From: JADGHE01 sp035716025
GTDB lineage: Bacteria > Pseudomonadota > Alphaproteobacteria > Rhizobiales > Xanthobacteraceae
Assembly: GCA_035716025.1 (NCBI GenBank)
Contig: DASTKH010000004.1
Coordinates: forward strand, 1 to 64,000
DNA length: 64,000 nt
Reading direction: 5' to 3'
Below the pieces are notes generated by a model. The model saw only the letters and a list, made by a program, of their open reading frames with translations. It made no database searches and was not told the origin of the DNA. A program made the position numbers and the translations under genes. Below, piece by piece: positions 48,110 to 56,177 of this stretch (position 1 is the first letter of the stretch; every line of letters starts with the position of its first letter).

Positions 48110-49318
48110 ATGGACTTCTCGTTGACGAAGGAGCAAATCCGCTGGCGCGACGCCGCGCGTCAATTCGTGGAAGACGTCGTCAAGCCCGACGTGATGCGCC
48201 GCGACAGGCTCGCGACCGCGGAAGAGCGCATCCCATGGGACTGGATTCGCGAGGCCGACAGGCGCGGCCTGCGAACCCTCGGCATCCCCAAGGATTATGG
48301 CGGTGGAGGCTGCGACATTCTGACCCTGTGCATCGTCGGCGAGGAGCTTGCGGTCGGCGATCTCGGCTTCGCGGTCATTCTCGACCAATGTTGGAAATTC
48401 GCGCATCTCTTCACCGAGGCGATGACGCCCGACCAGCGCAAGCGCTTCATCCCGATGTTCGTGGACGATCCGGTCGCGGTCACCGCGCTCGGCTTTACCG
48501 AGCCCGGCGTCGGGTCCGACCATCAGGGCTATTACGACGAGCCGGATATTGATTTTTGCACCACGGCCGTGCGCGACGGGGACAGCTTCATCCTCAACGG
48601 CACGAAACGCTACGTCTCAAACGGCTGCATGGCGAAGATTTATTTCATCGCCGCGCGGCTCGATCCCAAGAAGAAGCTCTCCGAAAGCGGCGCTCTGTTC
48701 GTCGTGACGCCCGACATGCCGGGCTTCCGCGTCGGGTTCTTCCATGAGAAGAGCAGCCAGAGGCTCGCCACAAACGGCACCTTCCATCTCGAAAACTGCC
48801 GTGTGCCGGCGGAGAACCTGCTCGTTGGCGAGGGCATGCTGGCGGAGCTGCGGTCGAAATACATGCCCGGCAGCAAGGCGGAGGCGGCGGCCACCGTTCT
48901 CGGCGTCGGCCGCGCCGCCTACGAATACGCGCTCGCCTACGCGAAGACGCGCGTGCAGGGCGGCCGGCCGATCGTGGAGCAGCAGGCGGTGGCCCTGATG
49001 CTCGGGCAGATGGCCATGAAGCTCGATGCCGCGCGCCAGCAGATCTGGCGCGCCGCCTGGCTTGCCGACCGCAAGGACCCGCAGGCACGCATCGTCGGCC
49101 TGTTCACGAAGGTGATGGCGTCGGAAGTCGCCTTCGAGTGCTGCAAGCTTGCCGGCGAAGTGCTCGGCGGGGCCTCGATCATGTACGAGCACCCGGTCGA
49201 GAAATATCTGCGCGACGCCTCGAGTTTTTTGCACTCGGACGGCACCAACCAGCTCTGCCTCCTGCGCGCAACACGCGCCATTGCCACGAGCTCGGCTGCC
49301 AGCGAATACGGGTTCTAG
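48110..49318 (+). CDS. Acyl-CoA dehydrogenase
   Basis: The 402-residue FAD enzyme introduces a 2,3 double bond into an acyl-CoA and passes electrons to electron-transfer flavoprotein. MDFSLTKEQIRWRDAARQFVEDVV opens the N-terminal helical domain. GFTEPGVGSDHQG replaces the usual TEPxAGSD segment (near residue 125) and INGTKRYVSNG-like ILNGTKRYVSNG follows. The C-terminal helical bundle has AYAKTRVQGGRPIVEQQAV and EHPVEKYLRDASSFLHSDGTNQ. The usual catalytic glutamate of the YEGT segment is aspartate here (Asp377 in SDGTNQ). The ATG at 48110 has GGGAGG upstream. Possible substrates are the branched or aryl acyl-CoAs produced by the neighbouring oxidoreductase and ligases. Confidence 0.92.
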   Translation: MDFSLTKEQIRWRDAARQFVEDVVKPDVMRRDRLATAEERIPWDWIREADRRGLRTLGIPKDYGGGGCDILTLCIVGEELAVGDLGFAVILDQCWKFAHLFTEAMTPDQRKRFIPMFVDDPVAVTALGFTEPGVGSDHQGYYDEPDIDFCTTAVRDGDSFILNGTKRYVSNGCMAKIYFIAARLDPKKKLSESGALFVVTPDMPGFRVGFFHEKSSQRLATNGTFHLENCRVPAENLLVGEGMLAELRSKYMPGSKAEAAATVLGVGRAAYEYALAYAKTRVQGGRPIVEQQAVALMLGQMAMKLDAARQQIWRAAWLADRKDPQARIVGLFTKVMASEVAFECCKLAGEVLGGASIMYEHPVEKYLRDASSFLHSDGTNQLCLLRATRAIATSSAASEYGF

Positions 49319-49362
49319 CTAACCGGACACGGGCGGCTGTCGCGGCGCGTGGCTGCGCTCGG

Positions 49363-49974
49363 TCACGCCCGCAGCCACGTCTCCGAAAAGGCGAGCATCG
49401 CGGTGGTAATCCGATGGCCGGCGATCTCGCGGGGAACCGGCTTGCCCGGCAGGCGGCGGCCGTTGACCGTGATGCTCGCCTCCTCGCAGCCGATGAAAAG
49501 GCTCGGCATCGTGTGCCGGCCGGTCGCCGATTTGTCGGGCGGTAGGGCGAAGCAGAACGGCTCGCCGAGGCCGCTCCAGGCAAGCGTCACGGTAAGCCCG
49601 CCTGCGGTCACGGTCTCGCTGTAGCGGGAGCGCGGATCGCCCGCCGCCGCAACCGTGTCGAGCTTGCGATATTGCAGGCCGGCGAGGCCGGGAAGGCCTT
49701 TCCAAGCCCCGAAATGCGCGACGAAATTCTCCACGAGATAGCGCGCCAGCGGTTCGTTGTCGGTGAGAACAATATTTGCGCGCTCGGCCGGTGGGTTCGT
49801 CTCCTGCGGCGATTGCGCGAGCACAAGCGCGTGCCCGCGCCCGTGGGGCGAAAGCACCACGCGGAAAAAGCTCGCAAGTGAAACGAAAGGCCCGTCCGGC
49901 GATTCTTTCAGAGAAATGCCGGGATTTTCGCCGGACCATTCGACGGTGCCGGGAAAGACGATCGTGTCAGCCAT
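49363..49974 (-). CDS. Hypothetical protein
   Basis: The 203-residue soluble protein starts MADTIVFPGTVEWSGENPGISLKE. It appears to be a beta-rich fold (FVSLASFFRVVLSPHGRGHALVLA, VTAGGLTVTLAWSGLGEPF, EASITVNGRRLPG), with a probable N-terminal and a C-terminal barrel-like half. I do not recognise the family. It follows the bicupin gene by 27 bases on the same strand, so they probably form an operon, and it converges with the acyl-CoA dehydrogenase gene. A binding or oxygenase-accessory role is possible but unsupported. Confidence 0.68.
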   Translation of the reverse strand: MADTIVFPGTVEWSGENPGISLKESPDGPFVSLASFFRVVLSPHGRGHALVLAQSPQETNPPAERANIVLTDNEPLARYLVENFVAHFGAWKGLPGLAGLQYRKLDTVAAAGDPRSRYSETVTAGGLTVTLAWSGLGEPFCFALPPDKSATGRHTMPSLFIGCEEASITVNGRRLPGKPVPREIAGHRITTAMLAFSETWLRA

Positions 49975-50001
49975 GACTCTCCCTCGCGGTGCGTGCCGCC
50001 G

Positions 50002-50907
50002 TCATTCGGCGGCGCGGCGTTTTGTGCGCGCGATGATGCTGCGCGCCAATTCCTCCCACCGGGCATGCCAGCGGATGCCGTTCTGCACCGGCGGCTGCGG
50101 CGCCTGGATTTCGAGCCAGCGGACCGGACGCCCCTCGGCCGGAAAGAAGGCGTGCCGCGAGCCCACGCCGGTCCAGGCAAAATCGCCGCGTGCGAGCGTA
50201 TAGCGGCGGCCATCGAAAACGACGTCGACCGATCCGTCGAGGATCAGATAGGCTTCTTCGAAGGGATGGTCATGGTGGTTGCACAGGCCGCCATGCGCGA
50301 ACTCGACCGTGAACATCGTCAGATGCACGGCGCCGGCCTCCGCGTTGAGGAAGTGTTTGATAGAGAAGCCGCGAAGGTCGCCGTGCATGTCGGCACCCGG
50401 CGGCATGGTCCCCTCGGAGCGGCCGATAAGCCTCGCGCGCGGATCGCCGAGCGGCGGCCCCTCCTGCGCGCCGCGCCAGTCCGCCGGACCGAGAAAGAAC
50501 GTATCCTGCCATCCGTCCGCCGGCTTCGGCTGCGGGGCGCAGACCTCGACCCAGCGTGCCGGCGTGCCGCCGGCATTGCGCAGCGCGTGCGGAAGCGCCG
50601 TCGAGACGAGCGCATAGCCGCCGGCAGGAAGCGCAAAAAGATAGCCGTCGCGCTCGAGCTCGAGCGCACCCTCGATCACGTAGATCGCTTTCTCGTAAGC
50701 GTGAAGGCACCGCTCGATCTCACCACCGGGAGCAAGCGTATTCATGGCGTAGCCCACATGCACGGAGCCGGTGGCGCGGTCGAGCAAAGCGATGCGGCTA
50801 AGGCCACGGGCGCGGCCCTCGTAGACGCCGAGCCCTTCGGGCTGCATCGCATGCTGCGGAACGACGAGATGCAAAGGTGCGGGCAAGGTGGAAGTTCCTC
50901 CGGACAT
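50002..50907 (-). CDS. Bicupin protein
   Basis: The 301-residue protein holds two cupin domains in tandem. The first (about 50-120) has ERCLHAYEKAIYVIEGALEL, where the first histidine motif is degenerate, and ALPHALRNAGG. The second (about 185-260) has GGLCNHHDHPFEEAYLILDGSVDVVFDG with the full HHxH...E metal set, and GVGSRHAFFPAEG with the last His. Such bicupins include ureidoglycine aminohydrolase-like and quercetinase-like proteins; only the C-terminal site looks competent here. The start is ATG 50907 without a ribosome site. GGAGGA lies inside the frame and would serve TTG 50886, so a shorter protein is possible. Confidence 0.78.
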   Translation of the reverse strand: MSGGTSTLPAPLHLVVPQHAMQPEGLGVYEGRARGLSRIALLDRATGSVHVGYAMNTLAPGGEIERCLHAYEKAIYVIEGALELERDGYLFALPAGGYALVSTALPHALRNAGGTPARWVEVCAPQPKPADGWQDTFFLGPADWRGAQEGPPLGDPRARLIGRSEGTMPPGADMHGDLRGFSIKHFLNAEAGAVHLTMFTVEFAHGGLCNHHDHPFEEAYLILDGSVDVVFDGRRYTLARGDFAWTGVGSRHAFFPAEGRPVRWLEIQAPQPPVQNGIRWHARWEELARSIIARTKRRAAE

Positions 50908-50912
50908 TTACA

Positions 50913-50922
50913 ACGTTAACGT
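50913..50922. promoter_or_regulatory. ACGTTAACGT palindrome at the bicupin start
   Basis: A perfect 10-bp palindrome lies 6-15 bases upstream of ATG 50907, where a ribosome site would normally be. It could be an operator of an autoregulated or LacI/MarR-type regulator, and it supports translation from the internal GGAGGA/TTG start. The rest of 50908-51088 holds no other feature. Confidence 0.3.
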
Positions 50923-51088
50923 GGTCCGCCCGTGGTGAAAATTGCGAATTTCACCGGATTTGCCGGCTTGATCCGCCGGAGTTGCGGCCTTAACTGCCCA
51001 AGCAGCGGAGCCGCGCAAGGACCACGCCGAGGTGGGAGGAGCCGCAGGGGCAATGGGGGCCCAACGCCAACCCGGAAAGGAACCTGCG

Positions 51089-51370
51089 ATGAAGCTCAAT
51101 TCCCGCCAGGTCGAACGCACCCTGAGCCAGTTCGAAGCAAGAGCGATCCCCGAAGATCATCCGGTCGTCTCGCAACTCGCGGACCTGTTCGGCGATCATA
51201 CGTTTTTTCTCGACGTTCGCGGCCTGAACATCGTCGAGCCGACGGACGACTCAGGAGCCGAGTCCGCGCAGGTCATCAACATTGCGCGCTGGACCGACGC
51301 CAACCGGACAAGCTTGATCCCGCAGGAGCCGGAGCCGACGGCCGTGGTCATCTCGCTCGCGTTGGATTGA
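51089..51370 (+). CDS. Conserved-looking small hypothetical protein
   Basis: The 93-residue protein starts MKLNSRQVERTLSQFEARAIP, with a clear GAAAGGA ribosome site. It is acidic and beta-containing: HPVVSQLADLFGDHTFFLDVRGLNIVEP followed by a short Asp/Ser linker, INIARWTDANRTSLIPQEPEP and VVISLALD. I do not know the function. It has no signal peptide or membrane helix. Its sequence does not resemble a shadow frame, and the ribosome site supports it as a gene, probably monocistronic. Confidence 0.65.
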   Translation: MKLNSRQVERTLSQFEARAIPEDHPVVSQLADLFGDHTFFLDVRGLNIVEPTDDSGAESAQVINIARWTDANRTSLIPQEPEPTAVVISLALD

Positions 51371-51577
51371 CCGTCCCAGCGGCGAGGGCGCCATCCGGTC
51401 ACGCCGGACGGAAGGTCGAGAGGGTCTGTCCGGATGCAAATACCGCCCGGGCGGCGGCGGTGTCCCGATTCTTAAAGTTTGGCAAGGTCGCGGATCAAAG
51501 CCCGCCGCGACCGCGTTGGCGTTCGTTCGCAGAACGGGGGCCGGCTGCGCCGGCCGCCAATTCGGGAGAGATTTCGC

Positions 51578-51856
51578 ATGCGCAAAATTTTGCTTGCCGG
51601 CCTCGCCGCCGCAGCCGTGACATTCGGAGCGACGAGTGGCGCGAATGCGGCCATGCCCGGCGCCTTGGCCGGATTGAAACCAGCGGCACAGCAAGTGGAC
51701 GGGGTTCAGGACGTGCGGCACCGTCGCTGGCGATCCCATCGTGCCTGGCGTCATCGCCATTATTGGCATCGCCGCTGGCAGTCGCGGCGCTCTTGGCACA
51801 CCCGTTGGCGCTCGCGGCATTATTGGCATAGCCGCTGGCGTTCTCGTCGCTGGTGA
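51578..51856 (+). CDS. Small exported Arg/Trp/His repeat protein
   Basis: The 92-residue protein has a typical signal peptide (MRKILLAGLAAAAVTFGATS, cut after GANA). A short neutral linker runs to residue 46, and then 46 residues containing 18 Arg, 9 Trp and 8 His and almost no acid. The repeat unit is ten residues, R-x-x-W-H-x-R-W-x-S. It occurs three times from residue 60 (RHYWHRRWQS, RRSWHTRWRS, RHYWHSRWRS), then RRW. The DNA repeats as 30-bp units at 51755-51784, 51785-51814 and 51815-51844. GGGAGAG precedes the ATG. A cationic, aromatic tail might bind LPS, nucleic acid, heme or metal, but no function is known to me. The nearest gene is the convergent SDR, 8 bases away. Confidence 0.72.
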   Translation: MRKILLAGLAAAAVTFGATSGANAAMPGALAGLKPAAQQVDGVQDVRHRRWRSHRAWRHRHYWHRRWQSRRSWHTRWRSRHYWHSRWRSRRW

Positions 51857-51864
51857 GACCAGGC

Positions 51865-52641
51865 TCAACCGGCCAGCACCGTGACGATCCCTCCGTCGAC
51901 GAAGACGGTGGTGCCGTTCATGTAACGGCCGGCATCGGAGGCGAGCAGCAGGAGCGCGCCGTCGAGGTCGCGCTCCTCTCCGAAACGGCCCGCCGGGATG
52001 TCGCGAATCATCGCGCGGCCCTTCTCGCTTTCCAGATAGTCCCGGTTGATTTCGGTCACGATCCAGCCGGGCGCGATCGCGTTGACCCGCACCCCTTTGA
52101 ATGCGAGTTCAAGCGCGAGCGCGCGCGTGAGCTGGATCACGCCCGCCTTCGAAACCGCATAGGCGATCGTGCCCTTCTGCACCCCGACGCCGAGGACGGA
52201 GGCGATATTGATGATCGAGCCGCGTTTGCCGGCGGACAGCATGCGCCGCGCGGCCTCCTGCGCCCAAGCGAAGGCCGCATCGAGATTGGTTTCCAGTACG
52301 CGCCGCCATTCCGCGGCGGACATGTCGACGGCGCGGTTGGCGTGCGCGACACCGGCGTTGTTGACCAGCACGGTGACCGGGCCGAACGCCTGCTCGGCCG
52401 TGTCGAAGGCGCGCCGGGTTGCCACGGCGTCGGTGACATCGGCCTCGATCGCCAAGGCTCGCCCGCCGGCGGCCTCGATCCGCGCCCTGAGCTTGGCGAG
52501 ACGCTCGGCGCGCCGGGCCACCAGCGCCACCGCGGCGCCGTTTGCGGCGAGCACTTCGGCAAATCGCAGCCCGAGCCCGCTCGAGGCGCCCGTCACCAAG
52601 GCCACCTGGCCCGTCAGATCGAACAGTTCCGCAGCCTTCAT
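51865..52641 (-). CDS. Short-chain dehydrogenase/reductase
   Basis: The 258-residue classical SDR has nucleotide motif VTGASSGLGLRFA near residue 16, VLVNNAGVAHANR near 95, catalytic Ser in INIASVLGVG near 147, Tyr/Lys in AYAVSKAGVIQLTRAL near 164-168 and the NAIAPGWIVTEI loop. It is most like 3-oxoacyl-ACP or polyol/sorbitol SDRs; the substrate is undefined. Arg residues after the first strand (VARRAERLAKLR) suggest NADPH preference. The start ATG at 52641 lies 30 bases from the divergent nitrile hydratase operon, so shared regulation is possible. Confidence 0.9.
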   Translation of the reverse strand: MKAAELFDLTGQVALVTGASSGLGLRFAEVLAANGAAVALVARRAERLAKLRARIEAAGGRALAIEADVTDAVATRRAFDTAEQAFGPVTVLVNNAGVAHANRAVDMSAAEWRRVLETNLDAAFAWAQEAARRMLSAGKRGSIINIASVLGVGVQKGTIAYAVSKAGVIQLTRALALELAFKGVRVNAIAPGWIVTEINRDYLESEKGRAMIRDIPAGRFGEERDLDGALLLLASDAGRYMNGTTVFVDGGIVTVLAG

Positions 52642-52671
52642 CGACCGTCCCCTTCCTGCTATAAGAGCGTC

Positions 52672-53313
52672 ATGCCACAGGATCACGATCATCACCACGC
52701 CCCGGCGCACGAGCACGGCTCAGAGCTTTCGGAGATGCAGGCGCGCGTGCGGGCGCTCGAGACCATTCTGACCGAAAAGGGCTATGTCGATCCGGCGGCC
52801 CTCGATCTGATCATCGACGCTTACGAGACCAAGATCGGCCCTCGCAACGGCGCACGGGTCGTCGCGAAAGCTTGGACCGATCCGGAATTCAAGAAGCGGC
52901 TTCTTGCGAACGCGACGGAAGCCGTCGGCTCGCTCGGCTATGTGAGCCGGGTCGGCGATCATCTCGTCGCGGTAGAGAACACGCCGCGGCGCCACAACAT
53001 GGTCGTCTGCACCCTGTGCTCCTGCTATCCGTGGGAGGTGCTGGGCTTGCCGCCGGTCTGGTACAAGTCGGCGCCCTACCGTTCGCGCGCGGTGAAGGAC
53101 CCACGTGGCGTCCTGGCCGATTTTGGCGTCACGCTTCCTCCCGAGACCGAAATTCGCGTTTGGGATTCGACGGCCGAGACCCGCTACATCGTCCTGCCGA
53201 TGCGCCCGGCGGGCACCGAGGGCTGGAGCGAAGAGCGTCTCGCGGCACTCGTCACCCGGGATTCCATGATCGGCACGGGCTTTCCCAAGCAGCCGGGGGA
53301 TCTGATTTCGTAG
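52672..53313 (+). CDS. nthA: Nitrile hydratase alpha subunit, cobalt type
   Basis: The 213-residue subunit, with the beta subunit, hydrates nitriles to amides. The metal claw VCTLCSC has Cys113, Cys116, Ser117 and Cys118. The Thr at position 114, instead of Ser, marks the cobalt form. Also seen: TEKGYVDPAALDLIIDAYE, GARVVAKAWTDPEFKKRLLA, CYPWEVLGLPPVWYKSAPYRSRAVKDPRGVLADFG and LPMRPAGTEGWSEE. A His-rich start (DHDHHHAPAHEH) is unusual in length and could help gather cobalt. It begins at ATG 52672, the first gene of a three-gene operon. No amidase or cobalt transporter is in the window. Confidence 0.95.
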   Translation: MPQDHDHHHAPAHEHGSELSEMQARVRALETILTEKGYVDPAALDLIIDAYETKIGPRNGARVVAKAWTDPEFKKRLLANATEAVGSLGYVSRVGDHLVAVENTPRRHNMVVCTLCSCYPWEVLGLPPVWYKSAPYRSRAVKDPRGVLADFGVTLPPETEIRVWDSTAETRYIVLPMRPAGTEGWSEERLAALVTRDSMIGTGFPKQPGDLIS

Positions 53314-53391
53314 ACACGTCGAAACGAATGCGCGGTCGCGACGGGTCTGCTCGGCGCGGCCAGTGCGGCCGGCGCGACCGGGAGGCATAGT

Positions 53392-54048
53392 ATGAACGGC
53401 GTTCACGACATGGGCGGCATGGACGGCTTCGGCAGGGTCGAGCCGGAGCCCAACGAGCCCACCTTTCATGCCGAGTGGGAGGCGCGCGTGATGGCGCTGA
53501 TGCGCGCCATGGGGGCGGCCGGCGCGTGGAACATCGATATGTCACGCGCTTCGCGCGAAAATCTTCGGCCCGACGTTTACCTTTCCAGCTCCTACTACAG
53601 AAAATGGGAGCTCGGCATGGAGGACATGCTCATCGAGCGCGGCCTCGTCACGCGCGAGGAACTCGCCGCCGGCCGTGCGCTCGTCCCCGGCAAGCCGCTG
53701 CCGCGAAAGCTCACGCCCGAGACGATCGATCGCGTTCTCACCCGCGGCAGTTTTTCGCGACCGGCGCCGCGGCCAGCCCGCTTTGCCATCGGGGATCGCG
53801 TGCGCGCCAAGAACATCCATCCGCCAACGCATACGCGGCTGCCGCGCTATGTGCGCGGACATGCGGGCATCGTCGAACTGATCCACGGCTGTCACGTGTT
53901 CCCGGACTCGGCGGCGCTCGGACAAGGCGATAACCCGCAATGGCTCTACACCGTGCGCTTCGACGCGGCGGACCTGTGGGGCGAGGGTGCCGACCCCACC
54001 GTGAAGATCTCCATCGACGCCTTCGAGCCTTACCTTGAACCCGCCTGA
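53392..54048 (+). CDS. nthB: Nitrile hydratase beta subunit
   Basis: The 218-residue subunit starts MNGVHDMGGMDGFGRVEPEPNEPTFHAEWEARV, the family's standard opening. Further motifs: SYYRKWELGMEDMLIERGLVT near 65, FAIGDRVRAKNIHPPTHTRLPRYVRGHAG near 130 and the conserved Arg that contacts the oxidised cysteines of alpha. NPQWLYTVRFDAADLWGE ends the conserved part. It lies 78 bases after nthA. GGGAGG is placed upstream of ATG 53392. Confidence 0.96.
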   Translation: MNGVHDMGGMDGFGRVEPEPNEPTFHAEWEARVMALMRAMGAAGAWNIDMSRASRENLRPDVYLSSSYYRKWELGMEDMLIERGLVTREELAAGRALVPGKPLPRKLTPETIDRVLTRGSFSRPAPRPARFAIGDRVRAKNIHPPTHTRLPRYVRGHAGIVELIHGCHVFPDSAALGQGDNPQWLYTVRFDAADLWGEGADPTVKISIDAFEPYLEPA

Positions 54049-54052
54049 ACCC

Positions 54053-54436
54053 GTGTCTGCCGCCCCGAATGCGGCCGCTCGCGCGCTCGCCGAGCTGCCG
54101 GCGATTCCGCGCGATGCCGAGGGACCGGTCGTCCGCGAGCCCTGGGAGGCACAGGCTTTCGCGATGGCCGTGGCGCTGCACGCGCGCGGCCTGTTCACCT
54201 GGAAGGAATGGGTTGCGCGCCTTGCCGCCGAAATCAAGCGCGCGCAGGCGGCCGGCGATCCCGACCGCGGCGATACCTATTATCGGCACTGGCTCGCCGC
54301 TCTCGAAGCTATTCTGGCGGAAAAGGGCGTGGCCGATGCGGGTGCCATCGCGCGGCATGCGCGGGCCTGGCAGCGGGCGGCGGCGCGCACGCCGCACGGA
54401 ACGCCGATCGTGCTCGCGCCCGACGACTTTTCCTGA
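54053..54436 (+). CDS. Nitrile hydratase accessory protein (activator)
   Basis: The 127-residue protein resembles the beta-subunit N-terminal half: LPAIPRDAEGPVVREPWEAQAFAMAVALHARGLFTWKEWVARLAAEI, with DTYYRHWLAALEAILAEKGVAD. This is the pattern of the small activators of cobalt nitrile hydratase (P14K/NhlE family), which insert cobalt and oxidised cysteines into alpha by subunit swapping. GTG 54053 is preferred; TTG 54035 would overlap the nthB stop by 14 bases. The presence of all three proteins suggests a functional enzyme. Confidence 0.87.
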   Translation: MSAAPNAAARALAELPAIPRDAEGPVVREPWEAQAFAMAVALHARGLFTWKEWVARLAAEIKRAQAAGDPDRGDTYYRHWLAALEAILAEKGVADAGAIARHARAWQRAAARTPHGTPIVLAPDDFS

Positions 54437-54488
54437 CTTACTCTGGCAAACTGCCGCGCCTTAAGCTGACGCGTGCGACCGTTCTCGC

Positions 54489-56177
54489 TCAGCGCAGCAG
54501 CTCGGCCGTAACCGTCGGGAATGTCATGACGGGCACGAAGCTGACGGCCGCGCCTCGGAAGCGTCGCGGGTCGAGATCGAACGGCGCGGCGTCGGAAAGC
54601 GAGAAGGCGTTCAGGACCGAGAAACGGGGCTTGCGCAGCAGCGGCGCGATGGCTCGGTAGTCCGGCACACCGATCACCGTCACCGCGATGGTGGAATGAA
54701 TGCTGCCGGCCGCGATCATGGCGCGCAGCCACGGATCGGTGCTCAGCGGGCGGTTCGCAGCGAGCGGGCGAGCGTTGCGCGCGGCGGGCTCGCGCTTGGC
54801 CTGGTGAGGCCGTACCGGCTCGAAAGTGCCCATCGGGGCAGCCGGCGCGGCGTCCTCGGCCGGCGGCTCTGCGGCATAGGCAAAGACATTCGCGCCGGGT
54901 GGCGCGCCGCCGAGCCACAGTGGCAGGCTTCCGGTGATGTCGGTGCCGGCGGTCGCGATTGCGGCGGCGGCCTCTCGGCGCGCGGAGGCCGTGCTCTTGG
55001 CCACGACCGTAGTGGTCCCCTTCACGACGACGGCCGGCTGCTGCGGCTGTTGACGCCGGGCCGCGCGGCTGCGCAGCAGGCTCCAGGGCTCCCAGCGCGG
55101 AGGCGGTTCGGATATCGCCGCCAGCATCTCAGAGGCGTGCCACAGCCCGCGAGCCTCGACGATCTCGGCGGCCGTACGCGGGCTGCTCGCCGGTTTCGGT
55201 TTCGAAACGGCGGCGACCAAGGGCTCGGCCGCGGCGGACGGCCGTGCGCGCGGCAGCGGTACGGCGGAAGCCAGTCGCTTGGTGGATGGCGTGGCGTTCG
55301 CGGATTCGACCTTCTCGGTCTTGACCAATGTGCGGCTGCCGCTCCGCGTCAGGTCGTCATCCTCTTCGTCGCCGCCGAACCCGAACAGCCGCGCGAACAG
55401 GCTGCGCTTGCCGCCGGATTCGACCGGAACGCCCGCTTCGCGGGCGGCGGCGACGGAGACCTCCGAGGGCGGGCTCGATCCGCGCCGCTGAATGTCGGCA
55501 AGTGCGAGCGCGTAGCCGGGCAGGGGTTTGCCGTCGGACGGGATGTGCACCGTGCGACCATTGGGGAAGACGCGCACAAGCTGGTCGTGGGTCATGCGCG
55601 GCCAATGGCGCACGCTGCCGATGTCGAGGTGAACGAAGGGCGAGCCTGAACTGGGATAGAAGCCGACGCCCCCGCGCTGCAGCCGCAGACCCGCGATGCG
55701 GATGTCCTCGAGCGGCACGCCCGGAATGTTGAAATCCATGGCCTTGCCGAGCATGTGCTGGCTGAACTTGGCGACGCCGCGGCTGCGTCGGCGCAGCATG
55801 GCGTTCGTTTCGGGCGAACGGTAGGCGGAAATGATCTGGATCGGCTGTTTGCCGTCGACGTCCTGATAGACCTCCCACACGACGTCGAACAGGCGCGGGT
55901 CCATCTTGGTCTGCGCATCGTTGCGCCAGTCGCGCAGGAAGCGATTGAGCTTTTCGAGCGCGGCCTCGTCGTAGCGGCCGTTCTTCTTGTAGGTGATGGT
56001 GATGTCCTCGCCCGTATGCGTATGGTGGAAACGGAGCGTGCGCGTTTCCCCGTCGGCTGCGGCGTTCTGCAGTCCTTCAGTCGTCAGCAGCAGCAGAAGA
56101 GCGACGAGACCGGCACATCGCGCGGGGCGCCATGAGCGTGCGGTGAGCGACTTGTGGCGCGCGGGACTACAAGGCAC
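54489..56177 (-). CDS. Exported DUF882/M15-like peptidase-fold protein
   Basis: The 562-residue protein (GTG 56177; start uncertain, a GTG at 56219 is possible) has a hydrophobic signal (CAGLVALLLLLTTEGLQNAAA). The DUF882 domain covers about 45-200: TLRFHHTHTGEDITITYKKNGRYD, IQIISAYRSPETNAML, GVAKFSQHMLGKAMDFNIPGV (zinc His and Asp), RGGVGFYPSSGSPFVHLDIGSVRHWPRM (second zinc His). This is the fold of D-Ala-D-Ala carboxypeptidases such as VanY/YcbK, so peptidoglycan hydrolysis is likely. The following 340 residues are Ala/Pro-rich and end in a compact C-terminal stretch. In 56178-56461 only TTAA-N7-TTAG near 56269 is notable, a weak CtrA-like element. Confidence 0.83.
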   Translation of the reverse strand: MPCSPARHKSLTARSWRPARCAGLVALLLLLTTEGLQNAAADGETRTLRFHHTHTGEDITITYKKNGRYDEAALEKLNRFLRDWRNDAQTKMDPRLFDVVWEVYQDVDGKQPIQIISAYRSPETNAMLRRRSRGVAKFSQHMLGKAMDFNIPGVPLEDIRIAGLRLQRGGVGFYPSSGSPFVHLDIGSVRHWPRMTHDQLVRVFPNGRTVHIPSDGKPLPGYALALADIQRRGSSPPSEVSVAAAREAGVPVESGGKRSLFARLFGFGGDEEDDDLTRSGSRTLVKTEKVESANATPSTKRLASAVPLPRARPSAAAEPLVAAVSKPKPASSPRTAAEIVEARGLWHASEMLAAISEPPPRWEPWSLLRSRAARRQQPQQPAVVVKGTTTVVAKSTASARREAAAAIATAGTDITGSLPLWLGGAPPGANVFAYAAEPPAEDAAPAAPMGTFEPVRPHQAKREPAARNARPLAANRPLSTDPWLRAMIAAGSIHSTIAVTVIGVPDYRAIAPLLRKPRFSVLNAFSLSDAAPFDLDPRRFRGAAVSFVPVMTFPTVTAELLR

